A stretch of 20,698 nt of DNA from positions 1 to 20,698 of the forward strand of contig JBBIJV010000045.1 in assembly GCA_037445815.1 (NCBI GenBank), in the 5' to 3' direction. The DNA comes from FEN-1219 sp037445815. Lineage in GTDB: Bacteria; Pseudomonadota; Gammaproteobacteria; Steroidobacterales; Rariloculaceae. Positions 6,923-16,900 of the stretch are shown here, in pieces (position 1 is the first letter of the stretch; each line of letters starts with the position of its first letter). Under the pieces are notes generated by a model, which had not been told where the DNA came from, did not search any database, and saw only the letters and a list, made by a program, of their open reading frames with translations. Made by a program: the position numbers and the translations under genes.

Positions 6923-7292
6923 GGTGTCCTCGATAAAAACGTCGTGCGCTGGAAAGAGGCGACTTTGACGCGCCGACCGCGTCGTTGCAATGGTTGTCGT
7001 GCGGCTGCGGCTGTGGGTCGCGGAGGCCCGAGACCCCCCTCGAGAGCGCATCGCGCACAGTGGGTGAGCGATGCCGCTTACCCGCAGCGCCCGCACGCTT
7101 CGAGACGGCGGAGGGCAGGACATCGTCGACGAAAGCTTCGAAGAGCTGCGCCGCGAGCGTCTGCTCTTCGAGTTTGCGTCAGCGCATTCGCGACGTCGGG
7201 GCAAAGGCAACTACGACCTGCTGTTCCCCGCTCGCCGACTACGACGGCGGCGCGCTGTTGCGCATTGCGCCCGTGAATCGATCGGTGCGCGG
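6923..7292. other. Intergenic stretch, possible gene remnant, no intact gene
   Basis: About 370 bases between two - strand genes. Several frames are open, as expected at this base composition, but none has a good start plus a recognisable domain. On the - strand, one frame between about 7186 and 7060 reads RKLEEQTLAAQLFEAFVDDV, with G/C at most third codon positions. That is coding-like, but it begins after a stop and runs out of frame into the oxidoreductase gene. It may be a decayed gene end. The promoter of the oxidoreductase gene presumably lies in the part nearest 6923. Confidence 0.35.
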
Positions 7293-7466
7293 TCAGTCTC
7301 GGTCGCGCCGCTCGCGGCGTTCTTCTCTTTCCTCTTTTCGTTCCTGACGCTCGCGCTCGGCTGCGACGCCGACCGCGGCTCCCACGCCGCCGGCGACGAG
7401 CGGGCGGCACGCGTACTGACTGGACGCGAGCAATATCACGAACAGGGCGGCGACCAACATTTTCAT
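7293..7466 (-). CDS. Small exported or membrane-anchored protein with Glu/Arg-rich tail
   Basis: Predicted 57 aa, not a recognised family. Residues 1-20 form a hydrophobic signal or anchor (MKMLVAALFVILLASSQYAC), followed by a glycine-rich stretch PLVAGGVGAAVGVAAE and then a tail of almost only Glu and Arg (ERERQERKEEREERRERRD), probably a highly charged helix. A lipoprotein is possible because Cys20 ends the hydrophobic part, but the -3 residue is Gln, so it is not a good lipobox. GGAG about nine bases before the ATG supports this start rather than the longer frame to 7562, which would overlap the divergent SYLF promoter. Function unknown. Confidence 0.6.
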   Translation of the reverse strand: MKMLVAALFVILLASSQYACRPLVAGGVGAAVGVAAERERQERKEEREERRERRDRD

Positions 7467-7582
7467 CTCGATTCTCCGAATTGCCGTTCTCCGTCCGGGC
7501 GTTGCAGTAACCGTGCCAGCTTGGTCGTGGCATGGATCTTGCTCATACGGGCCAGACCTCAAACGATTGCAAGGAGCAGAAG

Positions 7583-8173
7583 ATGAAAGGGTTTACACAT
7601 TCCGCGTTGGCGGCGATGGCCGTCGTGACGCTCGGCATCGGTTTCGCGCAAGACCGCCACGGCGACGGAGACGAGCTCGATGCGAATACCGCCGCCGAGC
7701 GGCGGCAAGAGATCCTCGACATGGCGAAGTCGACGATCCAGACGCTGAAGAAAGATGCTTCCGCGGAAGACTTGATCGACAGTGCGTACGGCTATGCCGT
7801 GTTCGACACGACGAAGGGCGGCTTCATCGTGACGGGCGCCGGCGGCACCGGTGTTGCGATGCGCAAGAGCGGGAACGATCCCGTGTACATGCACATGGGC
7901 GCCGGCGGCGTCGGTCTCGGAGCGGGTCTCGAGAACTACAAGCTCGTGATCTTGTTCGAGAACGAGGACCTCTATGAGCGCTTCGTGGACGGCCAATGGA
8001 GCGCCGGCACGAGCGCGCAGGCTGCCGCCGGGCGCGACGGTGCGGCGGCCGTCGGCAGGTTCAAAAACGGCGTCGCCGTTTATCACTTGACCGACAAGGG
8101 CGTCATCGCGCAAGCCGACATCACGGGCGTGCGCTTCTGGCCGAGCGATCGCTTGAACCCAGGCGTCGCCTGA
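7583..8173 (+). CDS. Exported SYLF-domain (Ysc84-like) protein
   Basis: Predicted 196 aa. The signal peptide is residues 1-22 (MKGFTHSALAAMAVVTLGIGFA, cleavage before QD). The rest is one SYLF/DUF500 domain: an N-terminal helix RRQEILDMAKSTIQTLKK, SAYGYAVFDTTKGGFIVTGAGGTGVAM, YMHMGAGGVGLGAGLENYKLVILFENEDLYERFV, then GVAVYHLTDKGVIAQADITGVRFW. Eukaryotic SYLF proteins bind phosphoinositides; bacterial secreted forms are uncharacterised envelope proteins presumed to contact lipid. AAGGAG six bases before the ATG gives strong start support. It is divergent from the small charged-tail gene and converges on the serine hydrolase gene across a hairpin. Confidence 0.9.
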   Translation: MKGFTHSALAAMAVVTLGIGFAQDRHGDGDELDANTAAERRQEILDMAKSTIQTLKKDASAEDLIDSAYGYAVFDTTKGGFIVTGAGGTGVAMRKSGNDPVYMHMGAGGVGLGAGLENYKLVILFENEDLYERFVDGQWSAGTSAQAAAGRDGAAAVGRFKNGVAVYHLTDKGVIAQADITGVRFWPSDRLNPGVA

Positions 8174-8201
8174 GTACCGCGCTCTCGGCGTAAGAGACCC
8201 C

Positions 8202-8244
8202 GCGCGCGGCGTTCGACGGAACGAACGCCGTGCGCGCAGGTTTT
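8202..8244. terminator. Bidirectional hairpin between the convergent SYLF and serine hydrolase genes
   Basis: An eight-base stem (8208-8215 GGCGTTCG with 8222-8229 CGAACGCC, loop ACGGAA) is extended, across a two-base bulge, by GCGCGC pairing (8202-8207 with 8232-8237). TTTT follows at 8241-8244 on the + strand. The position directly after one stop and before the opposing stop fits a shared terminator. Confidence 0.72.
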
Positions 8245-8247
8245 CGA

Positions 8248-9513
8248 TCAATCGATGATGGCCTGGCGTACGGCGTTCTCGAACGCCTGGCGCGCCGGGC
8301 CGCCTTGTCCGCCTTGGATGAAAAAGATCGAAACGAGCTCCTCGGCCGGCTCGATCCAATGCGAGACGCCCGAGCCGCCAGGCCAACTGATCGCGCCTTT
8401 CGACACGGCCAGATCCGCCGCGATCGGATCGAGCACCACCTGCATGCCGAGACCGAATCCCATGCCGCGCGCAGGCCGGCCAAATTGGCCGTTGACCATG
8501 TCGCCCGTGTGATTCGCCGTCATCAACTCGACGGTTCGCGGACCGAGCAAGCGGCGGCCGTCGAGCTCGCCGCGGTTCAAGAGCATTTGCGCGAACTGCA
8601 GGTAATCCTCGGCGGAAGCCGATAGTCCGCCCGCGCCCGAGAAGTACACGACTTGCGACAAATCGCGCGGCGTCGACTCGAGCTTCCCGTCGCGCCGCGC
8701 GTGGAGGGCGGCGAGTCGCTCCGCCTGCCGGCCCGTGTATCTGAACGCCGTGTCGCGCATGTCGAGCGGCTCGAAGATGCGGTCGCGCAGGAACTCGTCG
8801 AACGGTTCACCCGAGGCCACCTCGACCACGCGGCTCAGCACGTCGAATCCGGCGAGGCCGCTGTAGCGCCACAACGTGCCGGGTTGAAAATCGAGCGGCA
8901 CGCTGCCGAGCTTCGGAATGTACGTGGCGAGCGTGTCCTGCGGCGCGCGCTGCGCCGCCGCGCCCGCGGCGCGTTGTCCCAAGCCGCCGCTCATGAGCCC
9001 CGAGCCGTGCGTCAAGAGATCGCGGATCGTGATCGGCCGCGTCGCGGGCACGAGCTCGTAGGCGCCTTCGCCGCCGCCTTCCTTCGGCACCGCGACTTGC
9101 GCCGGCGCGCCGAACTCGGGGACGAACTTCGATACCGGATCCTGGAGCCGCACGTCGCCGCTTTCGACGAGCATCATGATCGCGACGGCCGTGATCGGCT
9201 TCGACGACGACGCCAAGCCGAAGATATGGTCCGTGCGCATCGGTGTACGCTTCGCGATGTCGGCGAAGCCGTACGCTTCGAAGTGCGCGATGCGGCCGCG
9301 GCGCGCGACGAGCGTCACGACGCCCGCGATCTCGCCGGCATCGATGTGCCGTTGCACGGCCGGGCCGATGCGCGCGAGCCGTTCCGACGAAAGACCGACT
9401 TCTTCCGGCTTGGCCATCGGGATCGAACCGGCCAGGGCGGCGCCAGGCCGCGATGCTTGGGCGACGAGGACGCCGGCCACCAGCGCGGCGGCAAGCTTCG
9501 ATACGAACTGCAT
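8248..9513 (-). CDS. Exported serine hydrolase, beta-lactamase class C / esterase fold
   Basis: Predicted 421 aa. The signal peptide is residues 1-28 (MQFVSKLAAALVAGVLVAQA... ALA). The active site motif S102-S-S-K105 lies in GLASSSKPITAV, with S102 as nucleophile and K105 as base. The second motif is Y217-S-G (WRYSGLAGFD), where most relatives have YSN or YAN; a WPGGSG segment near the C-terminus takes the place of the KTG/HxG strand. ITIRDLLTHGSGL is typical of family VIII esterases and D-aminopeptidase-like proteins. Peptide, ester or lactam hydrolysis in the periplasm is likely; resistance to beta-lactams should not be assumed. GAGGGG about nine bases upstream supports the start. Divergent from the tannase gene, with 140 bases between. 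Confidence 0.9.
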   Translation of the reverse strand: MQFVSKLAAALVAGVLVAQASRPGAALAGSIPMAKPEEVGLSSERLARIGPAVQRHIDAGEIAGVVTLVARRGRIAHFEAYGFADIAKRTPMRTDHIFGLASSSKPITAVAIMMLVESGDVRLQDPVSKFVPEFGAPAQVAVPKEGGGEGAYELVPATRPITIRDLLTHGSGLMSGGLGQRAAGAAAQRAPQDTLATYIPKLGSVPLDFQPGTLWRYSGLAGFDVLSRVVEVASGEPFDEFLRDRIFEPLDMRDTAFRYTGRQAERLAALHARRDGKLESTPRDLSQVVYFSGAGGLSASAEDYLQFAQMLLNRGELDGRRLLGPRTVELMTANHTGDMVNGQFGRPARGMGFGLGMQVVLDPIAADLAVSKGAISWPGGSGVSHWIEPAEELVSIFFIQGGQGGPARQAFENAVRQAIID

Positions 9514-9593
9514 GGCAACCCCCCCTCGAGCTGTCGCGTTGCCGAATAGTAGCGGTGAGGGCAGGCGAGCCGCGCAGGCTCTTCGCAAAACTC

Positions 9594-9623
9594 GTGACAG
9601 CGGCGCGCGAAAGCTCCTATGCT
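9594..9623 (+). promoter_or_regulatory. Predicted sigma70-type promoter of the tannase gene
   Basis: GTGACA (9594-9599, five of six to TTGACA) and TATGCT (9618-9623, four of six to TATAAT) are separated by 18 bases. The transcription start would fall near 9630, giving a leader of about 24 bases with the GGGGGA ribosome binding sequence at 9638-9643. Confidence 0.45.
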
Positions 9624-9635
9624 TTTCGGAGCTTT
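9610..9635. repeat. Inverted repeat around the -10 element of the tannase promoter
   Basis: AAAGCTCC (9610-9617) and GGAGCTTT (9628-9635) are perfect eight-base inverted arms separated by ten bases that contain the predicted -10 box. This geometry suits a repressor operator. Because T's run on to 9637, it could also act as an intrinsic terminator or attenuator for transcription entering from upstream. Confidence 0.5.
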
Positions 9636-9653
9636 TTGGGGGAACCATACGCC

Positions 9654-11177
9654 ATGAAACGCCCGCTCTTCTCGACCGCCGCTTGCTCGGCCGCCGTCGC
9701 CATTGCGCTGCTCGTCGCTGCGCCTGCGTACGCCGCCACGTCCTGCGCCGATCTGGCGAAGCTCGCGCTGCCGGAGACGAAGATTACGCTCGCCGAGCGT
9801 GTGCCGGCCGGTGAGTTCCGCGCGCCCGGTGTGCAGCAGCCGCTGAACGTGCCGGCTCTCTGCCGCGTCGCGGGCACCGTGGAGCCCGCCATCAACTTCG
9901 AGGTCTGGCTGCCCGAGGGCGGCGGCTGGAACGGCCGATTCCAGGCCGTCGGCGGCGGCGGCCTCGCCGGCATCATCAGCTACCCGGCTATGGCCGAGGC
10001 CGTGCGCGGCGGATACGCGTCGTCGTCGACGGATACCGGTCACGTTGCGAGCGACTCGGAGTGGTTGTACGACCGGCAGCGCATCATCGACTACGGCTAT
10101 CGCGCGATCCACGAGATGACGGTGAAGGCCAAGGCCGTCATCGAAGCGCACTACGGACGTGCGCCGCAGTACTCGTACTTCAACGGCTGCTCGACCGGCG
10201 GCCGCCAAGGGCTCATGACGGCGCAGCGTTATCCCGAGGATTACGACGGCATCGTCTCGGGCGCACCCGTCAATCGCTTCACCAACCTGCACATGGGCCA
10301 GCTTTGGACGGCGCACGCCACGCTGAAGAAGCCGGGCGCCGTGCTGACGCGCGAGGATCTCACGCGCGTCGGCGAGGCCGCCGTCGCGCAGTGCGACGCG
10401 AACGACGGCGTCAAGGACGGAATCATCACGGATCCGCGCACGTGCGACTTCGACCCGAGCACGCTGCAGGGCTTCAAGCCCGAGCAGATCGAAGCGCTGA
10501 AGCTCATCTACCAAGGCGCGCAAAATCCCCGCACGGGCGTGCAGATCTACGCCGGGCTCGAGCCGGGCAGCGAGCCTCCGCAACCCGGCAATCCGGGCTG
10601 GGCGCTGATCATGAACGGGCGAGGGCCGTTCGAGATCGACAACGCCGTGCTCGGCAGCATGGGGTTCGGCAATCGCAACTGGGACTGGAAGACGTTCGAC
10701 TTCGATCGCGACGTCGAGCTCGTCGACGCGAAGCTGTTCGGCGTGCTGAACGCCGTGAATCCGGATTTGCGCGACTTCAAGAACGCCGGCGGCAAGCTGA
10801 TCGTTTGGCACGGGTGGAACGACCCCGGCGTCATGCCGCAGCAGACGATCGACTACTACGACAGCGTCGTCGAGTACGCGAGCAAGGCGACGGGCGGCGA
10901 CGGCGCTGCGTTCACAGACGAATACCTGCGCCTATTCATGCTGCCCGGCGTCGGTCACTGCCGCGGCGGCGTGGGGCCGGATCAGGCGGATTGGATGGCG
11001 GCGCTCGCGGGCTGGGTGGAGAAAGGCGAGAAGCCGGCGCAGATCACGGCGCGCGCCGTGCGCGACGGCAAGGTCACGATGACTAGGCCGCTGTGCCCGC
11101 ACCCGCAGGTGGCCCGCTACAAGGGCCGCGGCGACACGAACGACGCCGCGAATTTCGAGTGCGCGGCGCCCCGTTGA
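9654..11177 (+). CDS. Exported tannase / feruloyl esterase family hydrolase
   Basis: Predicted 507 aa, normal for the family. The signal peptide is residues 1-24 (MKRPLFSTAACSAAVAIALLVAAPAYA). The CS-D-HC arrangement is complete: C179-S180 in YFNGCSTGGRQGL, D390 in WHGWNDPG, and H435-C436 in LPGVGHCRGG. S180, D390 and H435 form the triad and the two Cys a linking disulfide. Family members cleave ester bonds of gallate, ferulate or other plant phenolics, and some act on MHET-type aromatic diesters; the exact ester cannot be read here. The start is chosen for the signal peptide and the GGGGGA ten bases upstream. It has its own predicted promoter with an inverted repeat. The MarR gene elsewhere in the window could be a phenolic-responsive regulator, but no link is shown. 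Confidence 0.93.
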   Translation: MKRPLFSTAACSAAVAIALLVAAPAYAATSCADLAKLALPETKITLAERVPAGEFRAPGVQQPLNVPALCRVAGTVEPAINFEVWLPEGGGWNGRFQAVGGGGLAGIISYPAMAEAVRGGYASSSTDTGHVASDSEWLYDRQRIIDYGYRAIHEMTVKAKAVIEAHYGRAPQYSYFNGCSTGGRQGLMTAQRYPEDYDGIVSGAPVNRFTNLHMGQLWTAHATLKKPGAVLTREDLTRVGEAAVAQCDANDGVKDGIITDPRTCDFDPSTLQGFKPEQIEALKLIYQGAQNPRTGVQIYAGLEPGSEPPQPGNPGWALIMNGRGPFEIDNAVLGSMGFGNRNWDWKTFDFDRDVELVDAKLFGVLNAVNPDLRDFKNAGGKLIVWHGWNDPGVMPQQTIDYYDSVVEYASKATGGDGAAFTDEYLRLFMLPGVGHCRGGVGPDQADWMAALAGWVEKGEKPAQITARAVRDGKVTMTRPLCPHPQVARYKGRGDTNDAANFECAAPR

Positions 11178-11202
11178 ATAGGTGGGACGGCGGGCCCGGC
11201 CC

Positions 11203-11790
11203 TCAGTCGCCCGGCTTCAGCGTGCCTTTGGCGCGCGCCACCTCGAGCAAGTGCGGGTAGAACTGCACGAACGTGCGCTCGACGGCGCCGTGCTCCGAGT
11301 GGCATTCGACGCACGGCGCCACGGCCGCTCCTTCCATCGGCTTGGCCGTGCGCGCGAGACTGCGGCCCGAGCCGAACGTGTAGAACGCCCACCCGTCGGG
11401 AAAGCGCGAGTCCTTGACCTCGGCTTCGAGCAGCGCGAGCGCGGTCGCGTAGCGGCCGGTGCGGTTGATCGACCCTTCGGTCTGTGACGCGCGAAACTCG
11501 AGCATGAAGACCGTGCCGTCGGGCCACGTGCCGGTGCGCATGAAGTGGTCGTACGAGCTGGGATTCACGAACGCGTGCGTGAAGCGCGGATTGTCGGACC
11601 CCGTGGCCTGAGTGCCGCGCTCGCCGTCGTAGCTCATGCCGAGCCCGGCGCCGATGAAGCGCCACGAGCGGTAGTCGGGTAGCACGAGGTCCGTGCCGTT
11701 CTCGTACACGGGCCCGTCCGCGGGCGGTTGCGCGGTCGCAGCGCACGTGAGCGCACTCATGCCGAAAACCGCGAGCGTCAGACTGCGCAT
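11203..11790 (-). CDS. Cytochrome P460-like exported c-type haem protein
   Basis: Predicted 195 aa. The signal peptide ends near residue 20 (ALTCAATA, before QPPADG). One c-type haem site CVECH lies at 160-164. Upstream features match the cytochrome P460 fold: YRSWRFIG at 40-47, PDGTVFMLEFR at 90-100 and FPDGWAFYTFG at 130-140. The tail, HGAVERTFVQFYPHLLEVA, is also family-like. P460 proteins oxidise hydroxylamine or handle NO in periplasm, but many homologues in non-nitrifiers have unknown activity. K126 or K150 could be the haem cross-linking Lys; this cannot be decided by eye. AAAGGA about eight bases upstream supports the start. It lies 149 bases downstream of the ABC transporter gene on the same strand, so co-transcription is possible but not required. 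Confidence 0.86.
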   Translation of the reverse strand: MRSLTLAVFGMSALTCAATAQPPADGPVYENGTDLVLPDYRSWRFIGAGLGMSYDGERGTQATGSDNPRFTHAFVNPSSYDHFMRTGTWPDGTVFMLEFRASQTEGSINRTGRYATALALLEAEVKDSRFPDGWAFYTFGSGRSLARTAKPMEGAAVAPCVECHSEHGAVERTFVQFYPHLLEVARAKGTLKPGD

Positions 11791-11939
11791 CGTCGTCGTC
11801 CTTTCCGTTCGCCGAACGGGCTCGATCATGACCGGATGGCTTCGTCGTGCGCAAGCGCGCCGCGCACCCGCTGGTGTCTCGCTTCGGCATCTCACGCATC
11901 GCGGGGCGGCCGCCGCCTCGGCCGAGCAGGCATGAGCTG

Positions 11940-13847
<1,908 letters not shown>

Positions 13848-13869
13848 GGGCGCTGACGATAGCCGCATT

Positions 13870-13885
13870 CGTGACACGCGTCACG
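13870..13885. promoter_or_regulatory. CRP/Clp-type palindrome between divergent genes
   Basis: CGTGACACGCGTCACG contains GTGA-N6-TCAC, the core of CRP/Clp (TGTGA-N6-TCACA) sites, and is symmetric at all but one base pair over 16 bases. It lies 23 bases before the ABC transporter start and 38 bases before the GGDEF-EAL start, so one bound dimer could affect both promoters. A match to a short consensus alone does not prove binding. Confidence 0.5.
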
Positions 13886-13923
13886 TTATCGCGCGCCGCG
13901 GCTCGTACGCGCGCGCGCAGGCC

Positions 13924-16900
13924 ATGAAACCTGTGGACCGGCGCAACGACACGGACCCCGCCTGCGGGCCAACTTCCCGGCTCTACAGCGGAATCGCCGC
14001 CGACGGCACGATGGTGGACCCACGCAACACGCTTCGTTCCGGCATCGCCGCGGCCACGGAGGCCGATCGGCGCGCCGCGGGTTTCGCCATGCTCGAGTCC
14101 ATTCCCGAGCCGGTCGTCGTCGTCGACGAACACGAGCACGTGGTGTTCGCGAATCGACACGTCGTGCACAAGCTCGGGTTCGCGACGGCCGAGCTCGTGG
14201 GCCGGCCTTTCGCCGAGCTCGTGCCCGAATCGATGCGCGGACGCGATTGGCAGGCGCTTCGCGAGGTGTTGCGGCGCGGGCGGCAAGCCGCTGCCGGAGT
14301 CGAGGCGAAAGCGCTGTGCAAGGCGGGCACGCCGCGCGCGCTGTCGATCGACGCCGGGCTGCTCGAGCTCGATGGCGCGGCGCTCGCCGTCTGTCTGTTG
14401 CGCGACGCGCCGCCGAAGCACAACGCGCTCACTGTCGCTGCCGAGGGCAGCCTCAGGCAGGCGCAGCGCATCGCGAAGCTCGGCAGCTGGACGTGGGACC
14501 CGCAAACGGACGAGCACTGGTGGTCCGATGAGCTCTACGAGCTGATGCGGATGGATCGCGCCGAGAGCCGTCCGTTCGAGCGGTACATCGCCATGCTGCA
14601 CCCCGAGGATCGCGACCGCGTCCACGTGAATGCGGCGCGAACCGCGAACGGCGACCGAGTGGAGCCGTACGACGTGCGCGTCCAGTTTCCCGACGGCAGT
14701 CAACGCATCTTCCAGCACAACGCCGCCGCGTCGTTCGACGCGGCGGGCCGCGCAGTGCAGCTGCACGGCACGGTGCAAGACGTCACGGAGCAGCGCGCGG
14801 CGGAGGCCGCGCTGCGGCTCTCGGACTTGCGCTATCGCGAGGCACAACGGCTGGCCAAGATCGGCAGCTGGGAGTGGGACCTCGCGACGAACACGAGCTG
14901 GTGGTCCGAGGAGCTCTATCGCATCCTCGAAGAGGATCCGAGCACGTATCCCGCCACGTTCGAAACCTTCATCGCCAAAGTTCATCCCGAAGATCGCGCG
15001 GCTCTGATCGAGGGGCAGCGGCAGGATCTCTCGAAGGCGATGTCCTTTCGCCCGACCGAGAGCCGTCTCGTGTTCCCGGACGGGCGCGAGAAGCGCATCG
15101 AGCAGCTCGTTCAGGCGCGCGTCGACGCGGACGGGCGGCCGATCGCGATCGTCGGCACCGTGCACGACATCACCGAGCGCCGCGCGCTCGAGAGCAAGCT
15201 GCGCGAGAGCGAAGCGCGCTATGCGAGCACGGTCGAGCTCGCCGCCGTGGGTATCGCCCACGTCGCCGTGGACGGCCGGTTCATCTGGTGCAACAGCCGA
15301 TTCCGCGAGATGCTCGGCTACGACTACGACGAGCTGCTCGAGCGCACGATCCACGACGTTTCGCATCCCGACGACGCGCACGTGGCGGACAGCGAACGTT
15401 CGCGGCTCCACGAGGGCCTGATCGACACACTCACCGTCGAAAAGCGCTACGTCCGCAAGGACGGCCAAACGATCTGGGTGCGCATCACGGGAGCTCCGCG
15501 GCGCGGAGCCGACGACTCCCTGCTCTACGACGTCGCGATCGTCGAGGACATCACCGTGCGCAAGGCGGCCGAGGACCGCGTTCAATACCTCGCCACGCAC
15601 GACGAGCTCACGAAGCTTCCGAACAGAACGCTGTTCGGCGAGCTGCTGCAGCGCGCGATCGACGCGGCGCGACGCAGCGATCAGCGCTGCGCGGTGTTGT
15701 TCATCGACCTCGATCGCTTCAAGGTCGTCAACGATTCGCTGGGGCACGAGGCCGGCGACTTGCTGCTGAAGGAAGTGGCCGCGCGCTTGCGCCAGTGCGT
15801 GCGCGCGGCCGACGTCGTGGGCCGGCTCGGCGGCGACGAGTTCGTCGTGCTGCTCGAGCGGATCGGCAGCGTCGACGCGGCCGCGGACACCGCGAGGCGA
15901 GTGCTGGGGAGCCTGCAGACCCCGATCGCGATCATGGGGCACGAGTGCCGCGTGACGGGCAGCGTCGGCATCGCGACATATCCGAACGACGCGCGCGATG
16001 CGGCGACGCTCATGAAGCACGCCGACATGGCGATGTATCTGGCCAAGGAAGAGGGCAAGAACAACTTCCAGTTTTACTCGGCCGACATGGCGCCGATGTC
16101 CGTGGAGCACTTGGAGCTCGAGGTGCGCCTGGCGCAGGCGCTCCAGCGCGGCGAGCTTTCGCTCCAATATCAGCCGCGCGTCGACCTCCGCACGCGCCGG
16201 ATCCTCGCGGCCGAGGCGTTGCTGCGCTGGTGGAATGCGGATCTCGGTACCGTGTCGCCGGCGCAATTCATTCCGCTCGCCGAGGACACGGGGCTCATCG
16301 TGGCAATCGGCCAGTGGGTGCTCCGCACGGCGTGTGAGCAGAACGTCGAATGGCAGCGGCGCGGCATGCCGCCCGTCGTGATGTCCGTGAACCTCTCGCC
16401 GCGCCAGTTCAAGGAGGCTTCGCTGCTCTCGGACGTGGAAGCCGTCCTCGCCGAGACGGGCATGGCGCCGGAGCTGCTCGAGCTCGAGATCACCGAGAGC
16501 ATGATCATGCAGCAGGTGGACATCGCAGCCGAGAAGGCGATCGCGATGAAGAAGCTCGGCATCAAGCTCGCCATCGACGACTTCGGCACGGGCTATTCTT
16601 CGCTATCGCAGCTGAAGCGCTTCCCGATCGATACGCTGAAAATCGATCGCGCGTTCGTGCGCGACATCCCGCAGAGCGCCTACGACACCGCGATCACGAA
16701 AGCCGTCGTGTCGCTCGGCAAGGGTCTCGGCGTGCGCGTCGTCGCCGAAGGCGTCGAGACGGCCGAGCAGTACCGGTTCCTGCGCGAGAACGGCTGCGAC
16801 GAGATGCAAGGCTTCTACTTCAGCAAGCCGTGCCATCCCGACGCGTTAGCCGAGCTGCTCAAGGATTCGAGGCAACGTCGGGAACGAAGACAAGAAGCGG

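Noticed and set aside
6923..7210. Longer N-terminus for the oxidoreductase gene, up to 7210
   Set aside because: The added 96 residues are Ser/Arg-rich and unlike the family. GAGG lies directly before the ATG at 6922, and the Rossmann motif starts there as usual.
7071..7586. A 171-codon + strand frame that includes a hydrophobic stretch (FFSFLFSFLTLALGC)
   Set aside because: The hydrophobic part is the antisense of the Glu/Arg-rich tail of the small - strand gene, the start has no ribosome binding site, and it overlaps the SYLF gene start.
8248..9513. Calling the serine hydrolase an antibiotic-resistance beta-lactamase
   Set aside because: SxxK is present but the second motif is YSG and there is no KTG; the wider family is mostly esterases and peptidases.
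9315..10811. A 498-codon open frame on the - strand opposite the tannase gene
   Set aside because: The + strand has the full CS-D-HC esterase motif set; the antisense product matches no family.
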